8,062 bases of DNA from Clostridia bacterium. Lineage in GTDB: Bacteria; Bacillota; Clostridia; Christensenellales; CALWSW01. The stretch's first letter is position 1; each line of letters opens with the position of its first letter. The DNA lies in the NCBI GenBank assembly GCA_019421925.1, contig JAHZEH010000042.1, positions 3,442 to 11,503 of the forward strand, in the 5' to 3' direction. Below the pieces are notes generated by a model that saw only the letters and a list, made by a program, of their open reading frames with translations, had not been told where the DNA came from and ran no database searches. Position numbers and translations under genes: made by a program. Positions 1 to 6,467 of this stretch are shown piece after piece.

Positions 1-17
1 TGAGAGGAGAATTGCCG

Positions 18-766
18 ATGAGAAACCATACGCTTGCCGCCCTTTTGATGGGCTGTATACTGCTGCTCCTGCCCGCCGCCGCCCAAGCGGAGCTCCCCGA
101 TGAAAACGGGGAGGGCTTTCTGGGGACAACCTTTGAGACCATGCGCCGGGAGATCCAGGAGGGGGAGAGGGATGTCGGGATTCTCCTGTATGTCCAACTC
201 AGCTCCATTGAGGAGTACCGGGGGGGCTGGCGGAGGGCGAGATCCTCGAGGGGGATTCCTTTGGATACTGTGTCAACACCCTCACCTTCCAGGTGTACTC
301 CACGGTTTACGGGGAGTGGGAGGGGGATTCTCTCACCCTGATGGCCTCTGTCAGTCCCAGGGATTTTTCGCCTGCGGGCCGCTATCTGATCCAGATCAAA
401 GAGGAGACGCCCAAACTGCACTATCCCCTTGTCCCCGGATTTCTGCCGGAGGCCGGGGACTACACCCTGATTCAATGGTACCCGGTGGATGCGCTGGGCC
501 GGGTCTATGTGCCCACCGGCAACGTCTCGGAGCTGGGGGATTTTCTGGCCGGGGAGCCGGAGGTGGAGCGGATGGGAACGCTCTTAGCAAACCGGGTCAA
601 CCTGCGGAAGCGTGCGGGCCGAAGCTCCGAATCGGTGGCCGTCCTCTGCAAAGGGAACGCCCTGGCCATCCTGGGGGAAGAGAAGGGCTGGTATCATGTC
701 CGGGCAATCGCCAACGGACAGGCATTGGAGGGCTTTGTCTGGGGGGAATATGTGGCCCTGGGATAA
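18..766 (+). pseudogene. Secreted SH3-domain protein, frameshifted
   Basis: Two overlapping open frames make one protein. The ATG at 18 follows GAGGAG (4-9) and opens with a signal peptide: a short basic start, a hydrophobic stretch and an AQA cleavage site near residue 26. This frame carries sense through about residue 70 and then becomes arginine- and proline-rich nonsense. The coherent continuation lies in another frame, open from 212 to the TAA at 764-766. The frames join at the run of seven G at 220-226. One extra G there would give a continuous protein of about 250 residues reading through LAEGEILEGDSFGY. The last 60 residues (RVNLRKRAGRSSESV, then KGWYHVR and GFVWGEYV) look like a bacterial SH3 domain, a fold that often binds cell wall. 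The role is unknown; an extracellular wall-associated protein is inferred. It could be a true pseudogene, a phase-variable or programmed frameshift, or a homopolymer sequencing error. Confidence 0.72.
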
Positions 767-783
767 CTTCACGGGGAGGACGG

Positions 784-818
784 AAGGGCCGCTGCAGTTG
801 GCTTGCGGCGGCCCTTTT
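784..818 (+). terminator. Probable rho-independent terminator
   Basis: A 9-bp GC-rich stem (AAGGGCCGC at 784-792 with GCGGCCCTT at 808-816) ends in a short T tract at 815-818. It lies 18 bp after the stop codon of the SH3-domain gene. The T tract is only four long and the loop is 15 nt, so termination may be partial. Confidence 0.6.
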
Positions 819-872
819 GCGGTGGGAGGGGGAGGCGTGGACTCCGTTTCCATAGAATTTGTGTGGCGTGGA

Positions 873-881
873 TGGTATACT
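873..881 (+). promoter_or_regulatory. Extended -10 promoter for the flavoprotein operon
   Basis: TGGTATACT is a good extended -10 element (TG, one base, then TATACT at 876-881). No convincing -35 box is seen 16-18 bp upstream, as is common for extended -10 promoters. Transcription would start near 888, inside the inverted repeat that begins at 883, giving a leader of about 175 nt before the ATG at 1063. It lies after the terminator of the previous gene and before the flavoprotein gene. Confidence 0.5.
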
Positions 882-882
882 A

Positions 883-930
883 GCCTGAGCAATGAAATGC
901 GAACCGTGGTTCGGATTTCATTGCTCAGGC
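883..930. repeat. Long near-perfect inverted repeat at the predicted transcription start
   Basis: Arms at 883-905 and 908-930 are reverse complements over 23 bp with one mismatch (G899 against G914) and only two central bases. The arms are less GC-rich than their surroundings and no T tract follows, so this is not an ordinary terminator. It lies immediately after the -10 element at 873-881. It could be a very stable 5' hairpin in the leader RNA, a large repressor operator, or a copy of a dispersed palindromic repeat. The window holds no second copy. Confidence 0.8.
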
Positions 931-1062
931 CAGGGCGGCAGCTGTTGCCGGTTTCTATTCCCACAGGGACTTCCCGCCAAGGAGCAAGGGGTGGAGAAGA
1001 ACCTGCGTCAGGGAGCGCTGCCGGCCTGGCGCCATCCATCGAAACAGAAGGAGGTCAACACA

Positions 1063-1617
1063 ATGAAAGTACTGTTGCTCACAGGCAGCGCCCACAGGAT
1101 GGGGACGACCCATCTGCTGGCGGACGAGTTTGAGAGGGGGGCCCGGGAGGCGGGCTGCGAGGTGGCCCGGGTGGACGCGGCGTTCCTCAAGGTGGGGGGA
1201 TGCCTGGGGTGCAACCACTGCAAGAGCCACGGCGGGGAATGCGTCCAGCGGGATGATTTTGATGGAATCCGTGCCCAGCTCCTGGAGGCGGAGGTGGTGG
1301 CCTTTGCCGCTCCGCTCTATTACTTTGGCATGCCCTCCCAGCTCAAAGCGGTGGTGGACCGGTTTCATGCCTTCAGCAGCGAGCTGAAGCGGGGCAACCG
1401 GAGGATCTGCCTGCTGGCGGTCTGTGCCGACCAAAAGCCAGAGGGGATGGAAGCTCTTAAAATCCACTTTGAGAGGATTGCCAGCTATTTGGGCTGGGAG
1501 GATGGAGGATCGGTGTTGGCTCTGGGCTGCTTTGACCGGGCGGATCTGGAAAAGACGGACTATCCCCGTCAGGCCTGGGAGCTGGGAAGAGGACTTTTGA
1601 GGGGGGACCGGGGATGA
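1063..1617 (+). CDS. Flavodoxin-fold NAD(P)H-dependent oxidoreductase, iron-sulfur flavoprotein-like
   Basis: The 184-residue protein has the plan of the NADPH-dependent FMN reductase / flavodoxin-like family. A first beta strand (KVLLLTGSA) leads into a phosphate-binding loop, GSAHRMGTTHLL (residues 8-19), that would hold FMN. APLYYFGMPSQLKAVVDRF (83-101) is the typical second FMN-contact and dimer region. Residues 47-60 carry CX2CX2CX6C (Cys47, 50, 53, 60) followed by a DD pair. This spacing fits the compact cysteine motif of iron-sulfur flavoproteins, which bind a 4Fe-4S cluster, so electron transfer in the cytoplasm is likely; the substrate is unknown. The ATG at 1063 is chosen because AAGGAGG lies 6 bp upstream; longer readings run into leader sequence. 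The stop overlaps the start of the next gene (ATGA), so the two are translationally coupled. Family confidence is high; cluster content is inferred. Confidence 0.9.
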   Translation: MKVLLLTGSAHRMGTTHLLADEFERGAREAGCEVARVDAAFLKVGGCLGCNHCKSHGGECVQRDDFDGIRAQLLEAEVVAFAAPLYYFGMPSQLKAVVDRFHAFSSELKRGNRRICLLAVCADQKPEGMEALKIHFERIASYLGWEDGGSVLALGCFDRADLEKTDYPRQAWELGRGLLRGDRG

Positions 1618-2123
1618 GGACGAAGAAAAAATATCTATGGATGGGCGCTGCCGTCCTGGCGGCGCTGGCCGCCGGGGCAATTCTTCTGGCCCTGACGCGG
1701 CAGGGGAGGTCCATCTCACCCGACGGGGCTTATGAGGCCTTTTATAACCGCCTGAGCAATCTGGTCATCGTTCAGAAAAGAGGGGAGGATACGCACTGGC
1801 GCAGCGTCAACCAGGGGAATGGAACCCCGGCCTTTGTCTGGTCGCAGGACAGCCGCCTGCTGGCTGTCAACTATGGGACAGGTGCGGAAATTTTTAATCC
1901 GGGGGCTTCCAATTCCAGGAATGTCCCCGTACCGCCTTCCCTGGGGGAGGCGGGGACGCCTGTTGTCTCACGGATGGAGGTGGCCGCTTTTCTGGACAGC
2001 GGTCATGCAGCCGTGACATTCTCCTATGCCCCGGACGAGAGGGGCGGGGAGAGCAGGGGATGGTATATCTATGAGTATGCCTCCGGTTCCATGCTGAATC
2101 TGACGGTTGAGAGCGTGGATTGA
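1614..2123 (+). CDS. Membrane-anchored protein with TolB/WD40-like propeller repeats
   Basis: The 169-residue protein begins with a basic segment (MRTKKK) and a hydrophobic helix at residues 8-28, which would anchor it with the rest outside the cell. The exposed part has blade-like motifs: SPDGAYEAFYN (35-45), then FVWSQDSRLLAVNY (74-87), which resembles repeats of TolB-type beta-propellers, and a later strand-rich segment ending in WYIYEYASGSMLNL. It is too short for a full propeller, so it may be a partial or diverged domain. A GAGGGGGG Shine-Dalgarno at 1599-1606 lies 7 bp before the ATG, and the start overlaps the upstream stop by 4 bp. It is therefore cotranscribed with the flavoprotein gene, although a functional link is not evident. 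No terminator is seen after it; 2124-2240 is a G-rich spacer in which I find no convincing promoter. Specific function unknown. Confidence 0.82.
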   Translation: MRTKKKYLWMGAAVLAALAAGAILLALTRQGRSISPDGAYEAFYNRLSNLVIVQKRGEDTHWRSVNQGNGTPAFVWSQDSRLLAVNYGTGAEIFNPGASNSRNVPVPPSLGEAGTPVVSRMEVAAFLDSGHAAVTFSYAPDERGGESRGWYIYEYASGSMLNLTVESVD

Positions 2124-2240
2124 GGGCGCGGAGGGGAGAGGGGGCCGGGCGGCAGGATCTGTTCGCATAAAAAGAATGAATATGGGGCACAATGGGGACA
2201 ACCTGTAGAAATAGATCAAAGGATCAAGGAGGTTGGCCAC

Positions 2241-2690
2241 ATGAAAAGAAACAGCGCAATGCTGGCCGCGGCCGTGGTGGTCGGCGGTCTTGCAGTCGCG
2301 TCATTGGGATTTCTCGTCGGGAGGATGACCAGTCCGCCACAGAGGGAGGGAGCTCTCCCCCAGGAGTCCTCTGGACCCGCAGGAACTTCCCCGTCGCCCG
2401 AGCAAGAGGGGGGAACCCCTCTGGCCCCCGATTTGACGGCGGCGCCCAGTCCAAGCCTCCAGCCTGCCCAGGGTATCGCCCAGCAGGAGGGGGAGGAGGA
2501 GCCCGAGGACACCTATCTCCTGCGCAGCCAGGGCGACGAGCTGGTCGTCTGGCATGACGGGAGGATTGTTGTGTCCTTTGCAAACTCCCTGGACACGATG
2601 GGGGAGGAGACCCTTGCCCAGTTGGAGCAAGGGATGGGCTTCGGCTCGCTGAGCGAGATCGAGAGCTTTCTGGAGGATTTCGAGAGCTGA
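2241..2690 (+). CDS. Small membrane-anchored protein with BofC C-terminal-like domain
   Basis: The 149-residue protein has three parts. Residues 1-28 are a basic start and a hydrophobic helix (signal anchor). Residues 30-90 are a Pro/Ser/Glu-rich, probably unstructured linker. Residues 91-149 form a compact domain starting TYLLRSQGDELVVWHDGRIV and ending IESFLEDFES. That last part resembles, from memory, the small Clostridia and Bacillus domain related to the BofC C-terminus, with a YxLR...LxVW opening and a LLEDY/FxS ending. BofC itself is a forespore regulator of sigma-K processing in Bacillus; nothing here shows a sporulation role. The ATG at 2241 follows AAGGAGG (2227-2233) at 7 bp. It stands alone between the beta-propeller-like gene and proA. 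The gene is real with good confidence; the domain match is moderate. Confidence 0.8.
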   Translation: MKRNSAMLAAAVVVGGLAVASLGFLVGRMTSPPQREGALPQESSGPAGTSPSPEQEGGTPLAPDLTAAPSPSLQPAQGIAQQEGEEEPEDTYLLRSQGDELVVWHDGRIVVSFANSLDTMGEETLAQLEQGMGFGSLSEIESFLEDFES

Positions 2691-2695
2691 AATCG

Positions 2696-2724
2696 TTGCA
2701 TTGCGGCGCTTCATGGATTATACT
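2696..2724 (+). promoter_or_regulatory. Sigma-A type promoter of proA
   Basis: TTGCAT (2696-2701), a 17-bp spacer and TATACT (2719-2724) form a good housekeeping promoter. It begins 6 bp after the stop codon of the preceding gene. Transcription would start near 2731, leaving a very short leader containing AAAGGAG just before the ATG at 2747. That leader has no room for a T-box or riboswitch. Confidence 0.65.
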
Positions 2725-2746
2725 GCTCTAAAAGGAGTGAGTAACC

Positions 2747-3988
2747 ATGGACCTTATGACGGTAGCCGCCAGGGCAAAAGCCGCGGCATACGCTTTGATG
2801 ACGATGGGAACCGAGCAGAAGAACAGCATCCTTTGGGCTATGGCGGACGCCCTGTGTGCGGGCATGCCGGAAATTCTGTCGGCGAATGAGGAGGATTTGG
2901 CTGCGGCCCGGGAAAATGGCATGAGCAAGCCCATGCAGGACCGCCTGGCCCTCTCCCAGGCCCGCATTGAAGGCATGGCCGACGGCCTGCGCCAGGTCGC
3001 GGCGCTGCCCGATCCTGTGGGCGGGGCGGACGAGATGATAAAGCGCCCCAACGGTCTGCTCATCGCCAAACGGCGGGTGCCCCTGGGGGTCATCGGAATC
3101 ATCTATGAGGCCCGGCCCAACGTGACCACCGATGCCATCGGCCTGTGCATCAAGGCGGGCAACGCGGTCATTTTGCGGGGGGGATCGGAGGCCATCCGCT
3201 CCAATCTGACCATTGCACGCATCTGTTCAGCCGCCGCCTATGAGGAGGGACTCCCGGCCGGAGCGGTCGGCATGGTGGAGGACACCTCCCGCGCTGTGGC
3301 CAACGAGATGATGCGCCTCAACGACTATATCGACGTGCTCATCCCCAGGGGCGGACCCGGCCTCATCAAGTCGGTGGTGCAAAACGCCACGGTGCCCATC
3401 ATCGAGACGGGCACGGGCAACTGCCATATCTATGTAGACGATGAGGCAGACCTGGAGATGGCCGCCCGCATTCTTTACAACGCCAAGTGCTCCCGCCCGG
3501 CGGTGTGCAATGCTGCGGAGAAGCTATTGGTGGCCCGCCCCGTTGCGCCCCAGTTCCTCGCCATGATCTCCTCGCCCCTGCGGGCCAAGGGGGTTGAGGT
3601 GCGGGGGGATACGGAGGCTTGTGCCCTGCTGCCCTGGGCCATCCCCGCTAGGGAGGAGGCCTGGTTCACCGAGTACGCCGATCTCATTTTGGGGATCAAG
3701 GTGGTGGAGGGAATCGACGAGGCTATTGGGCATATCAATGCCCACAATACCAAGCACTCCGAGGCCATTGTTACAGAGAACTATGCCAAGGCCATGCGCT
3801 TCCACGATGAGATTGACGCGGCGGCGGTATATGTCAACGCCTCTACCCGTTTCACGGATGGGGGGGAGTTTGGTCTGGGGGCGGAAATTGGGATCAGCAC
3901 TCAGAAGCTCCATGCCCGCGGTCCCATGGGCCTGCGGGAGCTGACCACCACCAAATACTGCATTTTCGGCAGCGGCCAGATCCGCTGA
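2747..3988 (+). CDS. proA: Gamma-glutamyl phosphate reductase (proline biosynthesis)
   Basis: ProA reduces gamma-glutamyl phosphate with NADPH to glutamate-5-semialdehyde, which cyclises on the way to proline; it acts in the cytoplasm after ProB. The 413-residue length is normal for the family. Clear motifs include RVPLGVIGIIYEARPNVT (110-127), GNAVILRGGSEAIRSN (138-153), DVLIPRGGPGLI (196-207), ETGTGNCHIYVD (220-231) and the catalytic cysteine region RPAVCNAAE with Cys254. The C-terminal VNASTRFTDGGEFGLGAEIGIS is also typical. A second cysteine sits at 248 (NAKCSRP), where I expect threonine in many relatives. The ATG follows GGAG at 2734-2737 with 9 bp spacing. It has its own promoter and terminator, so it is monocistronic here; proB, its common neighbour, is not adjacent on either side. 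Identity is very secure. Confidence 0.98.
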   Translation: MDLMTVAARAKAAAYALMTMGTEQKNSILWAMADALCAGMPEILSANEEDLAAARENGMSKPMQDRLALSQARIEGMADGLRQVAALPDPVGGADEMIKRPNGLLIAKRRVPLGVIGIIYEARPNVTTDAIGLCIKAGNAVILRGGSEAIRSNLTIARICSAAAYEEGLPAGAVGMVEDTSRAVANEMMRLNDYIDVLIPRGGPGLIKSVVQNATVPIIETGTGNCHIYVDDEADLEMAARILYNAKCSRPAVCNAAEKLLVARPVAPQFLAMISSPLRAKGVEVRGDTEACALLPWAIPAREEAWFTEYADLILGIKVVEGIDEAIGHINAHNTKHSEAIVTENYAKAMRFHDEIDAAAVYVNASTRFTDGGEFGLGAEIGISTQKLHARGPMGLRELTTTKYCIFGSGQIR

Positions 3989-4002
3989 TATCTGGGCCCC
4001 AT

Positions 4003-4037
4003 AAAAACCGCGGGACATTGCGTTCCCGCGGTTTTTT
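4003..4037 (+). terminator. Strong rho-independent terminator after proA
   Basis: AAAAACCGCGGGA (4003-4015) pairs perfectly with TCCCGCGGTTTTT (4024-4036) around an 8-nt loop and ends in six T (4032-4037). It starts 14 bp after the proA stop. The A tract opposite the T tract means it could also work on the minus strand. Confidence 0.95.
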
Positions 4038-4329
4038 GCTGGCCCGGCGATTTACATGCTCCGGATCCGCCTTGGATTTTATTCACTGGAAGGCGGGCTT
4101 CTTTGTGATTGACGAGTATTTTTGAACCTGGACGCCGGTTGTGAAGGCTGAGACATAGGCCAGGCGCGATCATCGGCGGGGAGGCGGCATCCGGGGGCGA
4201 TGGCCCGGGGAGGATTTCGGAAAGCCGGGTCCGGGATGCCCCGGTTTTGACGGTTGAGGGTGGTATTTTACAGGCCTCTGTGCTATAATGCATCTGCCCT
4301 GGAAATAACTGGGGCAGGAGGATTCTTGT
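4038..4329 (+). promoter_or_regulatory. Intergenic region with extended -10 promoter
   Basis: This 292-bp gap has no gene I can support. Near its end TGCTATAAT (4281-4289) is an extended -10 with a perfect TATAAT; no good -35 sits at the usual distance (TTGACG at 4247 and TTGAGG at 4254 are too far). Transcription would start near 4296. The leader then contains CTGCCC (4294-4299), which can pair with GGGCAG (4312-4317). That pairing touches the AGGAGG Shine-Dalgarno (4316-4321) and could mildly modulate translation. A small GC hairpin (CCGGG, 4-nt loop, CCCGG, then TTTT) near 4230-4248 might be a weak terminator. The rest, 4038-4230, shows nothing recognisable. Confidence 0.6.
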
Positions 4330-5664
4330 ATGAAAAAAGTGTTTGCCGTATGGATTGCGGCGATCCTTTTGCTGACAGCCTGCGCCGCTCCCGCTCCCCA
4401 GGAGAAGCCGGAAGCAGGCGGCCAGGCCGGTCCTGTGAAAACCGATGCCGGAAACTGGCCTGAGCCGGTGGAGATCATCCCGGACGAGGCCGGGGAGGCT
4501 GAGGAGGAGCCCGTTCAGGAGGTGCCCCGGGCCGCTGGGCCTGCGCTGCAGGCGGCGGAACCGGCCTCTCTGGCGGCGGAACCGGAGGAGGAGCCTGTGG
4601 CGGCAGAGTCCGACCGGGCGGAGAGCGCGACTGTGGCCCAGGCAGAGGAGGGCTTATATCAATTTAAAGTGACTTTGGAGGGGGAGGAATATCAGCTTCC
4701 CACCCCTTACAGCCTGTTTGCCAGCAATGGCTGGAGCATTCCACAGATCGAGGAGTGCTCCCTGGGCGCCGGCCAGTATCTGACAGGCCAGACCATGACG
4801 CGGGAGGGGCTCCAGGTGACGGTCTCGCTGGTCAACTTGACGGACAGCGCCCAGAAGGGGGCGGACTGCATGGTTGGCGGACTGCGGGTTCAAAGCGGCG
4901 GGGAGAAAGCCGCGTCTTTGGAACTCTATGGCGGCGTGACGCTGGGGACCGCCTGGGAGGATGTCGCCGCCCTGTATGGAGAACCCACCAGCCGCTATGC
5001 CGCCCTGCAATCGGAGAACTGCCTGTACTCCCTGCAGAGCTATGAGTACGTGGAGCTGCAGGTGGACACCCAGAGCAATCTGGTGGATATGATTGACGTG
5101 GAGCGCTTTGAGGACTATGAGAGACCGGCTCAGGACGGGGGGGATGAGGCCGCCCCTCAGTCGGTTCTGCTCTATGAACCGCCTCAGACCTTGGATGAGG
5201 GGGTTCTGTGCGTGGAGTATGCGGGAGATCTCTACCGTCTGCCCGCCCCCGTCTCCCAGTTCATCCAGAACGGCTGGGTTCTTGTTCGCCTGGATGGCGA
5301 GCGCCTCAGCCCCCGGGGCAACACCCGCGCGCTGCTGCGCAAGGGAAACCAGGTGCTGCGCACCAACATTCACAACGACACCGATGGGGAGATTGCCGCA
5401 CAGAACGGCTGGATCACTCTGGTAGAGGCTGGTCAGGACTGTGGCACTTTGCTGGATATAAAGCTCTCCCAGGGTGTGACGCTGGGGATGGAGCGGCAGG
5501 AGGCCCTGGACGCCTGCCCCGACATGGAGTGGGACGTGGTGCCCACTACCGCCTTTGAGACCTATGTGTCCCCGCTGCCAGGGGAGGGACAGCTGTCCTT
5601 GCAGTTTCCCAGAGAGGGGGAGAACCGGATTCTGGAGAATATCCGCCTGGAGTGGATGCCCTGA
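4330..5664 (+). CDS. Lipoprotein with a duplicated extracellular domain
   Basis: The 444-residue protein starts with a lipoprotein signal peptide: MKK, a hydrophobic core and the lipobox LTAC, with Cys18 as the lipidated residue. It would be tethered to the outer face of the membrane. Residues 19-107 are a Pro/Glu/Ala-rich spacer with AAEP repeats, encoded partly by a 14-bp direct repeat (4551-4564 and 4572-4585). Two related domains follow, roughly 111-261 and 291-443. Matching landmarks are YQLPTPYSLFASNGW with YRLPAPVSQFIQNGW, GADC (Cys180) with GQDC (Cys371), and GVTLGTAWEDVAALYG with GVTLGMERQEALDACP. The ATG lies 8 bp after CAGGAGG (4315-4321). It is flanked by a promoter and a strong terminator, so it is its own transcription unit. 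I do not recognise the domain family; ligand binding or an envelope role is only a guess. Confidence 0.88.
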   Translation: MKKVFAVWIAAILLLTACAAPAPQEKPEAGGQAGPVKTDAGNWPEPVEIIPDEAGEAEEEPVQEVPRAAGPALQAAEPASLAAEPEEEPVAAESDRAESATVAQAEEGLYQFKVTLEGEEYQLPTPYSLFASNGWSIPQIEECSLGAGQYLTGQTMTREGLQVTVSLVNLTDSAQKGADCMVGGLRVQSGGEKAASLELYGGVTLGTAWEDVAALYGEPTSRYAALQSENCLYSLQSYEYVELQVDTQSNLVDMIDVERFEDYERPAQDGGDEAAPQSVLLYEPPQTLDEGVLCVEYAGDLYRLPAPVSQFIQNGWVLVRLDGERLSPRGNTRALLRKGNQVLRTNIHNDTDGEIAAQNGWITLVEAGQDCGTLLDIKLSQGVTLGMERQEALDACPDMEWDVVPTTAFETYVSPLPGEGQLSLQFPREGENRILENIRLEWMP

Positions 5665-5678
5665 AGAAATCGCGGAGG

Positions 5679-5705
5679 AAAAAAGAGCGCAGCGCGCTCT
5701 TTTTT
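5679..5705 (+). terminator. Strong rho-independent terminator
   Basis: AAAAAAGAGCGC (5679-5690) pairs perfectly with GCGCTCTTTTTT (5694-5705) around a 3-nt loop. It begins 14 bp after the lipoprotein stop codon. Its symmetrical A and T tracts make it potentially bidirectional, and it sits only 39 bp before the next ATG. Confidence 0.95.
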
Positions 5706-5744
5706 ATTTTGCCGCGTATGATAGAGGAGAAGGGGGGATTCAGG

Positions 5745-6356
5745 ATGCAGCGCTACGAGGGAATAGACGTGGGGGTGGACTGGACAGATTTCTCCATCCT
5801 GCCGGACGAGGCAAAGGTGCTCTATCTGCGCGTGGGGAGGGGGAAGAAGGAGGCTGGATGCTTTTTGCGCCAGGCTGCTCTGGCCAAGGGGAAGGGTTTA
5901 TGGGTGGGCGGCTGTTATGTACTCGCTTCTCCCGATGAGGGAACAGGCGCGCGGGAGGGGAGGGAATTTGCAGCTCTGCTGGAGGATGCGGATGTGGACT
6001 GCCTGCCGGCCCTGGCATTGGCTGGATGGGGGGATTCCCCTGAGAGATGCACGGGGCTGTGCGCCGCCTTTTTGGAGGGCATGGGCGCAGAGGAGGGGAT
6101 GTTGTTTGCTCCATCGGCTGCCCTTCTGGAGAAACTCAGCGCCGGGCTCAACCGGTATGATCTTTGGGTGGCGGATCACTGCGGGGGACCTCCCGACCTC
6201 TGCCATAAGTGGGCGAGCTGGACCGGATGGCAATACGCCGTCTATCCGTATCAGACCGGCAGCATGGGGCGCAGCCTGTTCTCCGAGGATGTGCTGCTCA
6301 ATTCCAAATTTGGAAAAATATGTTATAATGATGAACTAAATAAAGATGAAGGATGA
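5745..6356 (+). CDS. GH25 lysozyme-like protein lacking catalytic acids
   Basis: The 203-residue protein follows the outline of glycoside hydrolase family 25 (Chalaropsis-type muramidases, TIM-barrel enzymes cutting peptidoglycan). The N-terminus YEGIDVGVDWTDF matches the family opening GIDVS...W with Asp8 kept. VLYLRVGRG (25-33) fits the second strand, and GKGLWVGGCYV (49-59) the family's AGL.VG.Y segment. LWVADH (140-145) and WASWTGWQYAVYP (156-168) fit the late LW.A.Y and W..WQY signatures. The DxE catalytic pair expected after a PVL-like strand is instead PALALA (88-93), so both acids appear to be alanine. There is no signal peptide. The start at 5745 is chosen for AAGGGGGG (5730-5737) 7 bp upstream; ATG 5718 lacks a Shine-Dalgarno. 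It follows a terminator closely, and no clear promoter is seen, so its expression may depend on read-through. A non-catalytic sugar- or wall-binding role is an inference; a decaying gene is possible. Confidence 0.75.
   Translation: MQRYEGIDVGVDWTDFSILPDEAKVLYLRVGRGKKEAGCFLRQAALAKGKGLWVGGCYVLASPDEGTGAREGREFAALLEDADVDCLPALALAGWGDSPERCTGLCAAFLEGMGAEEGMLFAPSAALLEKLSAGLNRYDLWVADHCGGPPDLCHKWASWTGWQYAVYPYQTGSMGRSLFSEDVLLNSKFGKICYNDELNKDEG
6302..6315. repeat. Perfect 14-bp palindrome near an internal promoter
   Basis: TTCCAAATTTGGAA is a perfect palindrome without a spacer. It lies in the last codons of the GH25-like gene, 5 bp before the extended -10 TGTTATAAT, where a -35 region or repressor operator would sit. 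It may be chance in a codon stretch (NSKFG), but its position makes it a candidate operator. Confidence 0.45.
6321..6329 (+). promoter_or_regulatory. Possible upstream promoter for the surface protein
   Basis: TGTTATAAT is an extended -10 with a perfect TATAAT at 6324-6329, inside the 3' end of the GH25-like gene. There is no canonical -35. Transcription would start near 6336 and give a leader of about 195 nt before the ATG at 6531. Confidence 0.45.
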
Positions 6357-6360
6357 ATAT

Positions 6361-6420
6361 ATTACGAACTCGTCATGTACATAGTGTAAAAACGTAATAG
6401 TATGCAATAAATTCGTAATA
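6361..6420. repeat. Phased CGTAAT repeats upstream of the surface-protein promoter
   Basis: CGTAATA occurs at 6393-6399 and 6414-6420, exactly 21 bp apart (two helical turns). The core also occurs inverted as ATTACG at 6361-6366. The last copy ends 6 bp before the -35 box at 6427. Spacing and position fit an activator or response-regulator site, in an AT-rich stretch unlike the rest of the window. Confidence 0.45.
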
Positions 6421-6426
6421 AATCTA

Positions 6427-6455
6427 TTGATTCTTGGGGCTCGACTTGCTAGGAT
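6427..6455 (+). promoter_or_regulatory. Main promoter of the surface protein
   Basis: TTGATT (6427-6432), a 17-bp spacer and TAGGAT (6450-6455) preceded by TGC (6447-6449) form a promoter with both a -35 and an extended -10. The AT-rich DNA just upstream could act as an UP element. Transcription would start near 6462, giving a leader of about 70 nt. Confidence 0.6.
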
Positions 6456-6467
6456 AGGACTGTGCCT

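Noticed and set aside
955..1719. A 254-codon open frame on the minus strand opposite the flavoprotein gene
   Set aside because: It spans a gene boundary and leader on the other strand, and its Pro/Arg/His-rich translation is typical of antisense to GC-rich coding sequence.
1752..1762. An 11-base match to the end of the palindrome arm (GCCTGAGCAAT) inside the propeller-like gene
   Set aside because: It lies in well-supported coding sequence, has no inverted partner, and 11 bases can match by chance in 8 kb.
2124..2240. Possible promoter in the gap before the BofC-like gene
   Set aside because: Candidate boxes such as TTCGCA with CACAAT have wrong spacing and weak matches; only the Shine-Dalgarno is convincing.
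4551..4585. A 14-bp direct repeat suggesting a mobile-element footprint
   Set aside because: It is in frame, encodes the repeated AAEP of a low-complexity linker, and has no other sign of an insertion.
4654..5373. A 239-codon open frame on the minus strand opposite the lipoprotein gene
   Set aside because: No ribosome site or recognisable domain, and the + strand lipoprotein is well supported by its lipobox, promoter and terminator.
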